Part shown: positions 45,537-54,686 of the stretch, piece after piece
How the letters are laid out: each line of letters opens with the position of its first letter
Position numbering within the stretch: position 1 is the first letter of the stretch
Origin: Paenibacillus rigui
Lineage (GTDB): Bacteria; Bacillota; Bacilli; Paenibacillales; NBRC-103111
Length of the DNA stretch: 64,000 bases
Reading direction: 5' to 3'
NCBI RefSeq assembly: GCF_002234615.1
Contig: NZ_NMQW01000033.1
Span: 1 to 64,000, forward strand
The notes under the pieces: generated by a model
Seen by the model: only the letters and a program-made list of their open reading frames with translations
What the model was told of the DNA's origin: nothing
The model's database searches: none
Program-made: the position numbers and the translations under genes

Positions 45537-46934
45537 ATGGCAAAGAAAATGCCCGAAATGGAAGATTATAAGTATGGTTTCCGCGATGAGCATAAAGCCG
45601 TGTTCCAAAGCGGTAAAGGCCTGACGCGCGACATCGTTGCCGAAATTTCCAGAATGAAGAACGAGCCGCAATGGATGCTCGATTTTCGTCTGAAATCGCT
45701 GGAGCAATTCGAGAAAATGCCAATGCCTCGTTGGGGCGGCAACCTGGACGATCTGGATTTCAACGATATCCAGTATTACGTGAAGCCGTCCGAGAAGCAA
45801 GGCAAAACGTGGGAAGAGGTTCCTACGGAAATCAAGGAAACGTTCGACAAGCTGGGCATTCCTGAGGCGGAGCAAAAGTTTTTGGCCGGTGTATCCGCAC
45901 AGTATGAATCCGAAGTTGTCTACCACAGCATGCAGAAGGATCTTGAGGATCAAGGCGTTATTTTTACAGATACCGATACGGCGCTTAGAGAGTTCCCTGA
46001 AATTTTCAAAGAGCATTTCGGGACGGTTATTCCTCCGACAGATAACAAATTTGCAGCTTTGAACAGCGCGGTTTGGTCCGGCGGCAGCTTCATCTACGTA
46101 CCTAAAGGTGTGAAAGTGGACGTTCCTTTGCAAGCTTACTTCCGTATTAACTCGGAGAACATGGGACAATTCGAGCGGACATTGATCATCACCGACGAAG
46201 ACAGCTTCGTTCACTATGTAGAAGGCTGTACGGCTCCAATCTACAGCACGAACTCGTTGCACAGCGCGGTTGTTGAGATCATTTGCAAAAAGAATTCCCG
46301 TGCCCGTTACACAACGATTCAGAACTGGGCTCCGAACATTTATAACCTGGTTACAAAACGTGCGGTCGCGGAAGAAAATGCAACAATGGAATGGGTTGAC
46401 GGCAACATCGGCTCCAAGCTGACCATGAAATATCCTGCAGTTGTATTGAAGGGTCAAGGAGCTAAAGGGATGGTACTCTCCATCGCTGTTGCGGGCCGCG
46501 GCCAGCATCAGGATGCAGGCGCTAAGATGACTCACCTGGCACCGGACACGACTTCCACGATCGTTTCCAAGTCGATCAGTAAGCATGGCGGTAAAGTAAC
46601 GTACCGCGGCTTGGCATCCTTCGGACGCAACTCCCAAGGCTCCAAAGCGAACATTAAGTGTGACACTTTGATTATGGATAAAGAGTCCACTTCGGATACC
46701 ATTCCATACAATGAGATCATGAACGATAACATCACGCTGGAGCATGAGGCTACGGTATCCAAAGTATCCGAGGACCAATTGTTCTACCTGATGAGCCGCG
46801 GCTTGACAGAGGCTGAGGCTACGCAAATGATCGTGATGGGCTTCATCGAACCGTTCACCAAAGAGCTGCCGATGGAATATGCGGTAGAAATGAACCGTTT
46901 GATCAAGTTCGAAATGGAAGGTTCTATCGGTTAA
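45537..46934 (+). CDS. sufB: SufB, Fe-S assembly scaffold subunit
   Basis: A 465-residue SufB. Markers are [70 protein letters not shown] (conserved Cys), [17 protein letters not shown], and [26 protein letters not shown]. The start is the ATG at 45537 behind AAGGAAGGTGA; a GTG 9 bp upstream is in frame but poorly placed. Last gene of the operon, followed by a terminator. Confidence 0.97.
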   Translation: MAKKMPEMEDYKYGFRDEHKAVFQSGKGLTRDIVAEISRMKNEPQWMLDFRLKSLEQFEKMPMPRWGGNLDDLDFNDIQYYVKPSEKQGKTWEEVPTEIKETFDKLGIPEAEQKFLAGVSAQYESEVVYHSMQKDLEDQGVIFTDTDTALREFPEIFKEHFGTVIPPTDNKFAALNSAVWSGGSFIYVPKGVKVDVPLQAYFRINSENMGQFERTLIITDEDSFVHYVEGCTAPIYSTNSLHSAVVEIICKKNSRARYTTIQNWAPNIYNLVTKRAVAEENATMEWVDGNIGSKLTMKYPAVVLKGQGAKGMVLSIAVAGRGQHQDAGAKMTHLAPDTTSTIVSKSISKHGGKVTYRGLASFGRNSQGSKANIKCDTLIMDKESTSDTIPYNEIMNDNITLEHEATVSKVSEDQLFYLMSRGLTEAEATQMIVMGFIEPFTKELPMEYAVEMNRLIKFEMEGSIG

Positions 46935-46963
46935 TTCGATTAAGCCTTTATATACAGCTATAC

Positions 46964-47006
46964 AAAAAAGCGCCCTTCGCTGGCTGAAGCGAGGGGCGTT
47001 TTTTTG
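46964..47006 (+). terminator. terminator of the suf operon
   Basis: A stem built from GCGCCC-TT-CGCT and AGCG-AG-GGGCGT, followed by seven T. Confidence 0.88.
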
Positions 47007-47103
47007 GTTTTTTAGTAGAGCACTCGTCTTCACAGAAGACGAGGTTGTTTATTCAGGGCACCACATTGGAATTTTTGGCTGACTCCATGCAGTTCAAGGT
47101 ATC

Positions 47104-47202
47104 TTAAGAAATATTACCAATAAGCCATTTTCCTATGCCAGCACCCCCCAATGTGACCAAGGCTACCCACATCGTCATAGCTATGGTCCGAAATTTGTTC
47201 AT
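47104..47202 (-). CDS. possible 32-aa hydrophobic peptide
   Basis: A short ORF encoding MNKFRTIAMTMWVALVTLGG and onward, ending WLIGNIS: one predicted membrane helix with a basic N terminus. GGGAGGTG lies 9 bp before the ATG. It sits in the otherwise empty 450-bp gap between sufB and the NlpC-like lipoprotein gene. The rest of that gap (47203-47454) holds nothing I can name beyond an inverted repeat AATTTAATT-like stretch around 47220. Confidence 0.45.
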   Translation of the reverse strand: MNKFRTIAMTMWVALVTLGGAGIGKWLIGNIS

Positions 47203-47454
47203 TTGTTACCCACACCTCCCAATTAAATTGGTACTTAGCTGCATGCCTATCATAGCAACTTTAGATTCCCTTGTTGTAGAGGATGCATTCCTTTGCGTCG
47301 ATGAAGTTTAATTGGGAGAAGCCGGGAATTAGGGAAGGAAAAGCTGGGAGGTATTCATGTGCTTTTAACGCCTGGGTGGGAGGCAATTCCAGTATAGTGA
47401 TTATCACATTATCTCATGCTAATTAGTACTTAAGTGTGAAGGACGGGATCCGCA

Positions 47455-48435
47455 TTGAAAAAGGAAAGCCACAACGGATGGATCACAAAAGCGATGACAT
47501 TAATTACAGTGGGGCTTATAGCAGGATGCAGTCCGATGGCCCCATTGCAGAGGAATGCTCAGCCAAACCTGGCTATACAGGCTGATAATCATTCAGCCGC
47601 GGTATGGAAAGAAGGAGCCGTGATGATCCATACCGTTGATAGTATTCCTTATGTAACCTTGAACGATTTGTGCAAAACGCTGCAGCTTCGTATGAAGTGG
47701 CAGCAAGAAACGGCAACCGTAAGCCTCGGGGACTATGCTCCTGAATATGTCCTGCAAGTCGGCTCAACCGATGCTACGAAGGCAGGCAAAGCTATGAAGC
47801 TTCCGCAGTCTCCGATCTTATCTAATTCAGAGGTGCTTCTTCCCGTATGCTCGATAGGCAGCCTGTTTCAAGACGAGCTTCAGTTTACGGTAATGGAGAA
47901 GTCGATTCAGTTCTCCCCGGTGAAACAGGCATCGATAAAAGCTTCCTTCCATATCGGTGAGGCAACTGAGAAACCTTCTGGAGAAGTAGGCTCACATAAA
48001 ATTCGTGCCAAGGGAGCCCGCACCCAAGGGTCTGCAGATGACCTCGTCCAAAGAGCACGGCGCTATGTGGGGGTTGGCTACGAATTCGCTGCAGCTCCTT
48101 TTCCGGAATCAGGCACGTTTGATGCATCCTCCTACCTGCAGTATATCTTTCAGCATGAAGGCATCCCTTTGGCTCGAAGCTTAAGTGAGCAAGCGGAGCA
48201 AGGGACACGTGTACAGCCCGATAAATTGCAAAAGGGGGATGTACTCTTTTTCCAGGAAGCCTACCGGTACAGAACAAGTCATGCAGCACATGCTGGCTTG
48301 TATATAGGGGATTATCAGATGATTCACGCGGCTCCCGAGCCAAAGAAGGGGGTTCAGATCAGCCGAATTGATACTGTATATTGGAACGACCGGTTTGTGA
48401 AGGCTCAGCGAATGGTCGCACCCGGCTCAAAATAA
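47455..48435 (+). CDS. lipoprotein with stalk domain and cysteine-less NlpC/P60 domain
   Basis: A 326-residue predicted lipoprotein: TTG start, basic N terminus, hydrophobic helix, lipobox LIAGC near residue 25. Residues 50-150 resemble the copper amine oxidase N-terminal-like stalk domain common in Paenibacillus (VDSIPYVTLNDLCKTLQLRMKW, then SEVLLPVCSIGSLF). Residues 195-320 are NlpC/P60-like (ARRYVGVGYEFAAAPFPESGTFDASSYLQYIF, shown here in parts; then GDVLFF, HAGLYIGDYQMIHA). The catalytic Cys of the D-C-S motif is Ala224 (codon GCA), while the catalytic His279 is kept. Likely a non-catalytic wall-binding or regulatory relative. Confidence 0.82.
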   Translation: MKKESHNGWITKAMTLITVGLIAGCSPMAPLQRNAQPNLAIQADNHSAAVWKEGAVMIHTVDSIPYVTLNDLCKTLQLRMKWQQETATVSLGDYAPEYVLQVGSTDATKAGKAMKLPQSPILSNSEVLLPVCSIGSLFQDELQFTVMEKSIQFSPVKQASIKASFHIGEATEKPSGEVGSHKIRAKGARTQGSADDLVQRARRYVGVGYEFAAAPFPESGTFDASSYLQYIFQHEGIPLARSLSEQAEQGTRVQPDKLQKGDVLFFQEAYRYRTSHAAHAGLYIGDYQMIHAAPEPKKGVQISRIDTVYWNDRFVKAQRMVAPGSK

Positions 48436-48490
48436 AAAGAGCGTATCTCTCATCGAGAGGTACGCTCCATTACTATGTCGATCGAAATCG

Positions 48491-49561
48491 TTACATATAA
48501 ATTTCTTGAATTTCAAGATCCGGTCTTTCCGCAAGGTTAATGAAGTGGTCGTCCACCTGCACTAACGGGTTAAAAAAATCTGTAGGATGTGTTAATATAA
48601 TGATTCCGACCTCACCTGATGTGAGGAGTGCCTTTTTACCAATGAAATTCGGCAGCATATTGCGGATGAATACCTGTGTAATCTGAGCATCCAGCATACC
48701 GAAGCTCATTCGGTGCAGCTCCTTTAGTACATAAAGCAGATCCTGCTTTTCCTGATAAATCCGTTGTGAGATCATTGCACTGTATATGTCTGCAACCGCC
48801 ACAATCTTCGCCATCGGATGTATTTCTGTACCTTTCAGCTGAAGGGGGTAACCGCTGCCGTCCAGTCGTTCATGATGCTGGAGTGCTGCTAGTGCAAGCG
48901 CTTCATTGAACCCGCACGCTTTGATCATTTCGTAGCCGTAATGGGTATGTCTTTTCACTTCACTGAATTCTTCTTCCGTAAGCTTGGCCGGCTTTTGAAG
49001 AATGGCGTTGTCTATTTTACTTTTGCCGATGTCGTGCAAATAGCCTGCTTTTCCCGCAAGCAAAGCATCCGATTCGGTTTGTCCGAGCCATTTGGCAATA
49101 TAGTAGGAAATCATCCCTACCTGGACACTATGCTGGTACGTGTAGTCGTCCTTGTTATTCAACGTGAGGAGGAGGGAGACGACGTCATGCTCCTGCTCGC
49201 ATTGATTGGCCAGAGGAGCAAAGCATTGTTGAACGTCGTCCTCGTGAATGGCACCGCTGATTTGGATTTGCTCGAACAGCTGCTTGATGCCATCCACCGC
49301 TTCTTGATAAGCTTCGGTCTGTGCAATCACCTGTTTGCCCGCCACCGCCACACTGGCAGGAGCTGCGGCAGGTTGGGACTGCCCGGCTTGTCCATTATAA
49401 CGAATCATGATATCGACATAATCAATTTGGTGACGTTGAAGCTTCTCAATATCGTCCTCGTTTAATACGGTATGAGCGGATACGACGAGAAGCCCATTCC
49501 AATTAAAGACATCTGAACCTGTACGATCACCAATCTGTAAATCTTCAACAGGTATTTTCAA
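48491..49561 (-). CDS. HD-GYP domain phosphodiesterase
   Basis: A 356-residue protein. Residues 1-115 form an N-terminal domain of the DUF3391-like kind. Residues 125-300 are HD-GYP: HSVQVGMISYYIAKWLG, HDIGK, KRHTHYGYEM, QHHERLDGSGYP and DIYSAMISQR, all metal and GYP motifs intact. It should hydrolyse c-di-GMP. The C-terminal 50 residues form a small barrel (VGIIILTHPTDFFNPLVQVDD). Architecture matches the second HD-GYP protein at 54939, so the two are probably paralogues. Confidence 0.92.
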   Translation of the reverse strand: MKIPVEDLQIGDRTGSDVFNWNGLLVVSAHTVLNEDDIEKLQRHQIDYVDIMIRYNGQAGQSQPAAAPASVAVAGKQVIAQTEAYQEAVDGIKQLFEQIQISGAIHEDDVQQCFAPLANQCEQEHDVVSLLLTLNNKDDYTYQHSVQVGMISYYIAKWLGQTESDALLAGKAGYLHDIGKSKIDNAILQKPAKLTEEEFSEVKRHTHYGYEMIKACGFNEALALAALQHHERLDGSGYPLQLKGTEIHPMAKIVAVADIYSAMISQRIYQEKQDLLYVLKELHRMSFGMLDAQITQVFIRNMLPNFIGKKALLTSGEVGIIILTHPTDFFNPLVQVDDHFINLAERPDLEIQEIYM

Positions 49562-49686
49562 AAGCTAATTCACCTCGGCACAGAGTCGTTTAATGTTAAA
49601 GTTTTTTTAATCGTACCAAGAATGAGATTTATTGGCAATAGCCGCATGAAGAATTTGTCGAAACTTTACATCTTGTTATCCAAAGT

Positions 49687-50757
49687 TTACATGCCTATAT
49701 AACGGCTGTATAGACTTTTGGCCATAACGGGATCATCCGTTCCTTGGACCATCAGTCTTCCATCCGGAAATAAAATCATCGTAATACTGTCATTCGGCTG
49801 AAAACGCAGCAGGAAAGGGTTCAGCTCAACGGTTCCCAGAGGCTTCCATTTCTCGGCCCACTCGGCTAACTGAAAGCTGCCGCTGCGAACCGGCTGGATT
49901 TGGACCGAATTGCGGCCGCAAAGTGTTTGAATGGTATCTTCTTCAAGATCCTGCTCCAAATATTCATAGCGGGCTTGTGCACAAGCAGGACAATCGCTTT
50001 TGCGGGCTTTGCTTACATCTACCGCAGCGTGCTGGTTGTACCACAAGTCCCAGTGGACCATTTTACGGTTCAGCTGGCCGCGGGCACCTACAAGCAGCTT
50101 AAACGCTTCGGTTGCTTGATGGGAAGCTACCGTATGAATGATCGGTCCGATGACGCCGGCCGTATCACATGTCTCGGTAGTGCCTTGTGCAGGCGCCTGA
50201 CCGAACATACAGCGAAGGCAGGGGGTTTCTCCAGGAATAATCGTCATGGAGACACCGCGCGAGCTGACGGCTCCGCCATAAATCCAAGGGATATTGTGCT
50301 TGAGGCTCACATCATTAATGAGAAAGCGCACGGCAAAATTATCGGTTCCATCCAATATAAGCTCTACATCCGATAGCAGCGCTTCGGCATTCGAAGGGTT
50401 CAAATCCGTTACGACAGGCTCCAGCTTCACGAGTGAATTGGCCTGCTGGAGCCGCTTGGCGGCCGCGATAGCTTTGGGCTCGGAGCCTGCCGCATCGGAC
50501 TCGTCATACAGCATCTGGCGCTGCAGGTTGCTTGTCTCAACGAAGTCGCGGTCAATCAAACGGACAAAGCCGACTCCGGCACGAACCATATGATTGGCAA
50601 GCACGGTGCCTAGAGCCCCCATGCCCACAATAGCGACACGCGCCTGCAGCAGCTGGAGCTGTCCCTGCTCGCCGATCGGCTGAAACAAAAGCTGCCGGGA
50701 ATACCGCTCCAATAAGGAAGCGGGGGATTCAGGTTGATGATCAGTAGGCATATGCAT
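49687..50757 (-). CDS. moeB: MoeB/ThiF-type adenylyltransferase
   Basis: A 356-residue E1-like enzyme: YSRQLLFQPIGEQGQ, nucleotide loop VGMGALGTVLANHMVRAG, RDFVETSNLQRQ, DGTDNFAVRFLIND. Zinc Cys pairs are CLRCMFG and CPACAQ. It adenylates the C-terminal glycine of MoaD or ThiS. The C-terminal 80 residues, after the zinc region, are not rhodanese but a small ThiS/MoaD-like or novel domain. The start is the ATG at 50757, 5 bp after GGAG. It follows the moaD-moaE fusion gene by 36 bp, so molybdopterin synthesis is its likely job. Confidence 0.88.
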   Translation of the reverse strand: MHMPTDHQPESPASLLERYSRQLLFQPIGEQGQLQLLQARVAIVGMGALGTVLANHMVRAGVGFVRLIDRDFVETSNLQRQMLYDESDAAGSEPKAIAAAKRLQQANSLVKLEPVVTDLNPSNAEALLSDVELILDGTDNFAVRFLINDVSLKHNIPWIYGGAVSSRGVSMTIIPGETPCLRCMFGQAPAQGTTETCDTAGVIGPIIHTVASHQATEAFKLLVGARGQLNRKMVHWDLWYNQHAAVDVSKARKSDCPACAQARYEYLEQDLEEDTIQTLCGRNSVQIQPVRSGSFQLAEWAEKWKPLGTVELNPFLLRFQPNDSITMILFPDGRLMVQGTDDPVMAKSLYSRYIGM

Positions 50758-50793
50758 TGTCACTCCATTCCGTTCTTTTCTCTTTGGTGTAGG

Positions 50794-51498
50794 TTATTGC
50801 TTCTCAGGTGCAAGAGGGTTCCAAGGTCCCTGCTGGTGGCCTTTCCACTCGGAGCCGTCCTCCCAAAATTCCTTTTTCCAGATCGGAACGACCTGTTTGA
50901 GCCTTTCGATTGCATACCGGCTGGCTTCATACGCAGCGTCACGGTGCGGAGCGGATACGGCTATGACGACACTTGCTTGGCCGATATCCACTTTTCCCAG
51001 GCGGTGTGTGATGGCACATAGCGTACCTTGCCAGCGGCTATCAATATCTTTGCAAATTTGCTCCATTGTTTTGATGGCCATGGGCTCATAGGCTTCATAC
51101 TCCAACAGCGTCGTTCTTTTGCCATGTGTCCATTCTCTGGTTGTGCCTATGAAGGTAAGGGTCGCACCATGATCCGGATGCAGTACTTTATGGTTTACGG
51201 CTTCGATGGAAATGGGGTCCCGTGTGATTTCAACGAGCTGTGGCTGGCCGCCGGAAACCGGGGGAATGACTGCAATTTCGTCCCCTTCGACAATTTCCTG
51301 ATCTTCTGCCGCGTAGCTTTGGTTTATGGCGATAAAGGCTTGTGCCAAAGATCCTGATGCTTGAGGATACAGCTCGGAGAGCTTCTTTTTCAATAATCCG
51401 GCAGTGGGTGTTTCCGGGGAATTCCAATCGATTTCAATAGCAGCCCCCCCCATTTGCTCGGCCAAGCCGGCAAATACATACAATTGCAGCTTTCTCAT
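50794..51498 (-). CDS. MoaD-MoaE fusion, molybdopterin synthase
   Basis: A 234-residue fusion. Residues 1-84 are MoaD: beta-grasp fold ending VIPPVSGG, where Gly83-Gly84 is the pair that becomes a thiocarboxylate when free. Residues 85-220 are MoaE: ISIEAVNHKVLHPDHGATLTFIGTTREWTHGK, LEYEAYEPMA, HRLGKVDIGQASVVIAVSAPHR and PIWKKEFWEDGSEW with the conserved Lys. The GG is internal (SGGQPQ), so cleavage or another solution is needed. A similar fusion, MoaX, is known in Mycobacterium tuberculosis. Confidence 0.92.
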   Translation of the reverse strand: MRKLQLYVFAGLAEQMGGAAIEIDWNSPETPTAGLLKKKLSELYPQASGSLAQAFIAINQSYAAEDQEIVEGDEIAVIPPVSGGQPQLVEITRDPISIEAVNHKVLHPDHGATLTFIGTTREWTHGKRTTLLEYEAYEPMAIKTMEQICKDIDSRWQGTLCAITHRLGKVDIGQASVVIAVSAPHRDAAYEASRYAIERLKQVVPIWKKEFWEDGSEWKGHQQGPWNPLAPEKQ

Positions 51499-51628
51499 AA
51501 TTATTCACTCCGTGATGATTGACGTTTTACTCTCAGCATACCATATTTTCATAGGGTAATGGTATAATGAGGGATAGAATGCAAGGAGCAACGGTTCGAC
51601 TGGAACCGGGAAGAGTGGAGGCCTGGAA

Positions 51629-52084
51629 ATGAATATTCAAGTAGATGATGAGAGGTGCGGAAGCGGGGAATATGCGGTATCTTTGCTCGTGGAGATGGCA
51701 CCGGAGAAGCTTGCTATTGAGGAGCGGGTGCCGGGGGTAGCGGGTAAAGCCTTTGATTTGAAAGGATGGTACCGCGCGTGGAAATCAACGCGTACCGATG
51801 ACGAGGCGGCAGAGCCAAGCCGGATGACGGTAGAGGCCGCGGATGAATTTCAAGCGGATATCCCATGGGATCAGCTGGATCAGGCGGTCTTCTTGTACGA
51901 ACAAGACGGCAAGCCGATTCAAAAAGGCTATCCGCTGCGGTTATATGTCCCGGACGGCAGCAGTGAATGCTTAAACGTCAAAAGCATCGTACGCATCCGT
52001 TTCTTCTATGATCAGTCCTCTTCAGAAGCTACCTACGGCTTTAAAAATCAAATTTCCGTCGATGAGCTCAGATTGAAAAAATAA
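51629..52084 (+). CDS. hypothetical protein with a sulfite-oxidase-like fragment
   Basis: A 151-residue protein without signal peptide. The C-terminal half (about 75-150) recalls the molybdopterin-binding fold of sulfite oxidases: IPWDQLDQAVFLYEQDGKPIQKGYPLRLYVP, then CLNVKSIVRIRF (given here as parts of the pattern). It lacks the N-terminal half and the molybdenum-ligating Cys motif, so it is unlikely to be a catalytic molybdoenzyme. It is divergent from the moaD-moaE/moeB genes, which supports a molybdenum link. AGTGGAGG precedes the ATG. Confidence 0.6.
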   Translation: MNIQVDDERCGSGEYAVSLLVEMAPEKLAIEERVPGVAGKAFDLKGWYRAWKSTRTDDEAAEPSRMTVEAADEFQADIPWDQLDQAVFLYEQDGKPIQKGYPLRLYVPDGSSECLNVKSIVRIRFFYDQSSSEATYGFKNQISVDELRLKK

Positions 52085-52141
52085 CGCCTTCCACGAAGGA
52101 AGCCATGATAAGCACAACAATTAAGGAGGAAGGTGGCCGAT

Positions 52142-53647
52142 ATGACGTTATCTCCGCTTCGGCTGCGAATCCTTCATTCGAATGATATTCATAGCCACTT
52201 TGAACAAATGCCGCGTATGGCTGCTGCATTCGAGGAGCTGCGCTCGGCTATGGGAGACGCTCCGACGCTCACGGTCGATATCGGCGATCATCTGGACCGT
52301 GTAAGCCCTCTGACGGAGGGCAGCGGGGGAGCAGCCAATCTGGACGTGTTGGAGGCGACAGGGTACGACGCGATTACAATAGGCAATAACGAAGGCCTGA
52401 CGTTCACACCGGAAGCGCTTGGCAGGCTGTACGGCCCGGCACATCGCTTCAAGGTCATCTGCGGCAATCTCTTGGAATCGGGGACAGGGACCTATCCCTC
52501 CTGGGGGGGACCTTATCATATTTTCGATAAAGGAGGCATCCGTGTCGGACTGATCGGTTTGACGGCGTATTATCCCGATTTTTACCGGTTGCTTGGCTGG
52601 GATATTCTCGAGCCTGTTGCTGTCGCCCAAGAGCTTGTCTGGCAGCTGCGCCCCCAGGTCGATCTGGTCGTCATCCTGTCCCATCTGGGGCTTAAACAGG
52701 ATGAACGCATGGCTTCGGAAATCGAGGGGATTGATCTCATCCTCGGAGGACACACCCACCACTTGCTGGAGCAGCCGCTGCGTATCGGACAGACGATGCT
52801 GTGCGGTGCCGGTAAATTCGGCCAATACATCGGGGTGGTGGATGTAGGGCTCGATCCGGTAACCCGTAAGCTAACCCAATTGGAGGGCTATGTTAAAGAG
52901 CTTGCACGCGCCCATACAGCAGAGGAACAGCGCAGCTCGCACGGTGCAGGTTCGTCCGATGCGAAGTTGATGGAGCAGCAGCTTGCTGCCCGGATCGAAG
53001 CACATCGCCTCCAGGCCCAGCAGGCGTTATCGCTTGAAGTCGCGCACTTGCGGGAACCCTTGGCTGCCGAGTGGTACCAAGAGGAACCGCTTGGAAATTT
53101 GTTGGCCGCTGCTTTGCGAAAATATACGGGAGCGGACATCGGCCTGGTTAACGCAGGTCAGCTGCTCGAAGGGTTGGATGCGGGCAGCGTCTCTGCTGGA
53201 CGATTACTTGCTATTTGCCCATCGCCGATTAATCCAAGCAGGATGCTTCTTACCGGGCAGCAAATTGTGCAGGCCTTGGAGGAGTCGCTGCTGCCTGAGT
53301 TTACTGAGAAGCCGATTTATGGGTTTGGCTTTAGAGGCAAAGTGCTGGGGATGCTCCAAGTCGATGGCTTGACTATTGAATATGATCCGGAAGGCCCGGC
53401 CTATCGGAAAATAAAGCAAGTGCGCATGGGGGATGGAGAAGGGCTCGACCCGGAACAGGAATATCGTGTCGGCTCGATCGATATGTTTACTTTTGGAATC
53501 GGTTATATGAGCTTGTCTCAAGGGAAGGAAGTTCAATATTTTTTGCCCGAGTTTATTAGAGATCTTCTCCGTTATGAGCTGAACAATCCGGAAGCTATCG
53601 CGGCAAGTAAAGCTTATCGCTGGAAGCGGCTTCCGCTCAAACCATAA
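52142..53647 (+). CDS. YunD-like 5'-nucleotidase / metallophosphoesterase
   Basis: A 501-residue protein. The metallophosphoesterase domain (about 8-250) has HSNDIHSHFEQ, DIGDHLDR, GNNEG, ILSHLG and GGHTHH as metal-binding motifs. The 5'-nucleotidase C-terminal domain (about 300-480) has PLGNLLAAALR, VNAGQLLEG and the substrate-stacking YGFGFRG and SIDMFTFGIGY region. No signal peptide is visible, unlike UshA, so it is probably cytoplasmic as predicted for YunD. The ATG at 52142 follows AAGGAGGAAGG. Confidence 0.88.
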   Translation: MTLSPLRLRILHSNDIHSHFEQMPRMAAAFEELRSAMGDAPTLTVDIGDHLDRVSPLTEGSGGAANLDVLEATGYDAITIGNNEGLTFTPEALGRLYGPAHRFKVICGNLLESGTGTYPSWGGPYHIFDKGGIRVGLIGLTAYYPDFYRLLGWDILEPVAVAQELVWQLRPQVDLVVILSHLGLKQDERMASEIEGIDLILGGHTHHLLEQPLRIGQTMLCGAGKFGQYIGVVDVGLDPVTRKLTQLEGYVKELARAHTAEEQRSSHGAGSSDAKLMEQQLAARIEAHRLQAQQALSLEVAHLREPLAAEWYQEEPLGNLLAAALRKYTGADIGLVNAGQLLEGLDAGSVSAGRLLAICPSPINPSRMLLTGQQIVQALEESLLPEFTEKPIYGFGFRGKVLGMLQVDGLTIEYDPEGPAYRKIKQVRMGDGEGLDPEQEYRVGSIDMFTFGIGYMSLSQGKEVQYFLPEFIRDLLRYELNNPEAIAASKAYRWKRLPLKP

Positions 53648-53650
53648 AAA

Positions 53651-53850
53651 AGGACCGTTAAAAAGAAGGCCACTGAAAAGTTACGGCTGCATGGACGGAT
53701 CATTCTTCTGATCGCTGTTGTCCCCGGATTTTCTAATTTCAACCCGCTTACAGCGGTCAAAATCCGTGGACAAAGGCGAACGCTTATGCTTCTACAGAAT
53801 GATTCCGTCCACTTTGCCGTCTTAATAAGTGAACGCTTTTTAACGGTCTT
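53651..53850. repeat. ~200-bp imperfect palindrome (hairpin element)
   Basis: Both halves of the intergenic region pair along most of their length. GACCGTTAAAAAG (53653-53665) is complementary to CTTTTTAACGGTC (53836-53848). GGACGGA-TCATTCT (53693-53706) pairs with AGAATGATTCCGTCC (53796-53810), one base bulged. GTCC-CGGATTTT (53720-53732) pairs with AAAATCCGTGGAC (53759-53771), one mismatch. It separates convergent genes and may act as a terminator, but it is far longer than one. A foldback MITE or large repeat element is likely. Confidence 0.75.
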
Positions 53851-53870
53851 CTTATTTTGAAAAAGAATGA

Positions 53871-54686
53871 TTAGGACATATAGATGTACAGTCCGAACAA
53901 GATGGCCAGGGCAAATCGGTAGTAAGCAAAGTACGTCAATGGAATTTTCGAAACCAGTTTAATGAAGGTAACGACTGCCAGCAATGCCACGATAAACGAA
54001 ACGATAAACCCTACCGCGAAAAATCCGAGCACATTCGATGTAAGCAGTTCATGGGATTTCAGCAGAGAGAGTCCCGAAGCAGCGAACATGAGCGGAATCG
54101 CAAGAATAAATGTAAAGTCTGCGGCAGCGCCACGGCCTACACCGGACAGCATACCCCCTGCAATGGTAGCACCGGAACGGGAGAAGCCGGGCCAAACAAC
54201 GGCTAAGATTTGATACAGGCCAATATATAGCGCTTGCCTGTACGTAATATCGTCCAGCTCCCGGGCTGTTTGCTTCTTCGTTGTTTTCTCCGCGATAATA
54301 AACAGAATACCGCCGACAACCAGACTGAGCAACACGGTTTTGGGAGAAAAAAGCTTCGCTTCTATCCAGTGGTTAAAAAGCAAGCCTACAATACCAGCCG
54401 GTAAAATACCGATAAGAATATGAATCAAGTTCAGTTTGCGTTTGCCTGCCCGTGAAGGATCCTTTTTCAAACCGAACAATAGCAGGATCCGGTTCCAATA
54501 AATCACAACGACCGCCATGATGGCCCCGAGCTGGATAACGACCTCGAACGTTTTCATCACTGCATCATCTTCCGGAATCCCCAGCAGCGCTTGCACCAAA
54601 ATCATATGTCCCGTTGAAGATACCGGCAAAAACTCGGTAAGCCCCTCTACAATCCCCATAATAATAGAAACCCAATAACTTAGCAT
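53871..54686 (-). CDS. uppP: undecaprenyl-diphosphatase UppP/BacA
   Basis: A 271-residue membrane enzyme with about eight TM helices. Signatures are GIVEGLTEFLPVSSTGHMIL (catalytic Glu and Ser region) and PGFSRSGATIAGG (catalytic Arg). It recycles undecaprenyl pyrophosphate for wall synthesis and confers bacitracin tolerance. Monocistronic; GGAGGGC lies before the ATG. Confidence 0.96.
   Translation of the reverse strand: MLSYWVSIIMGIVEGLTEFLPVSSTGHMILVQALLGIPEDDAVMKTFEVVIQLGAIMAVVVIYWNRILLLFGLKKDPSRAGKRKLNLIHILIGILPAGIVGLLFNHWIEAKLFSPKTVLLSLVVGGILFIIAEKTTKKQTARELDDITYRQALYIGLYQILAVVWPGFSRSGATIAGGMLSGVGRGAAADFTFILAIPLMFAASGLSLLKSHELLTSNVLGFFAVGFIVSFIVALLAVVTFIKLVSKIPLTYFAYYRFALAILFGLYIYMS

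Noticed and set aside
45534-47033. 499-codon minus-strand frame opposite sufB
   Set aside because: It mirrors sufB exactly, crosses its terminator, and has shadow-like composition. sufB is unambiguous.
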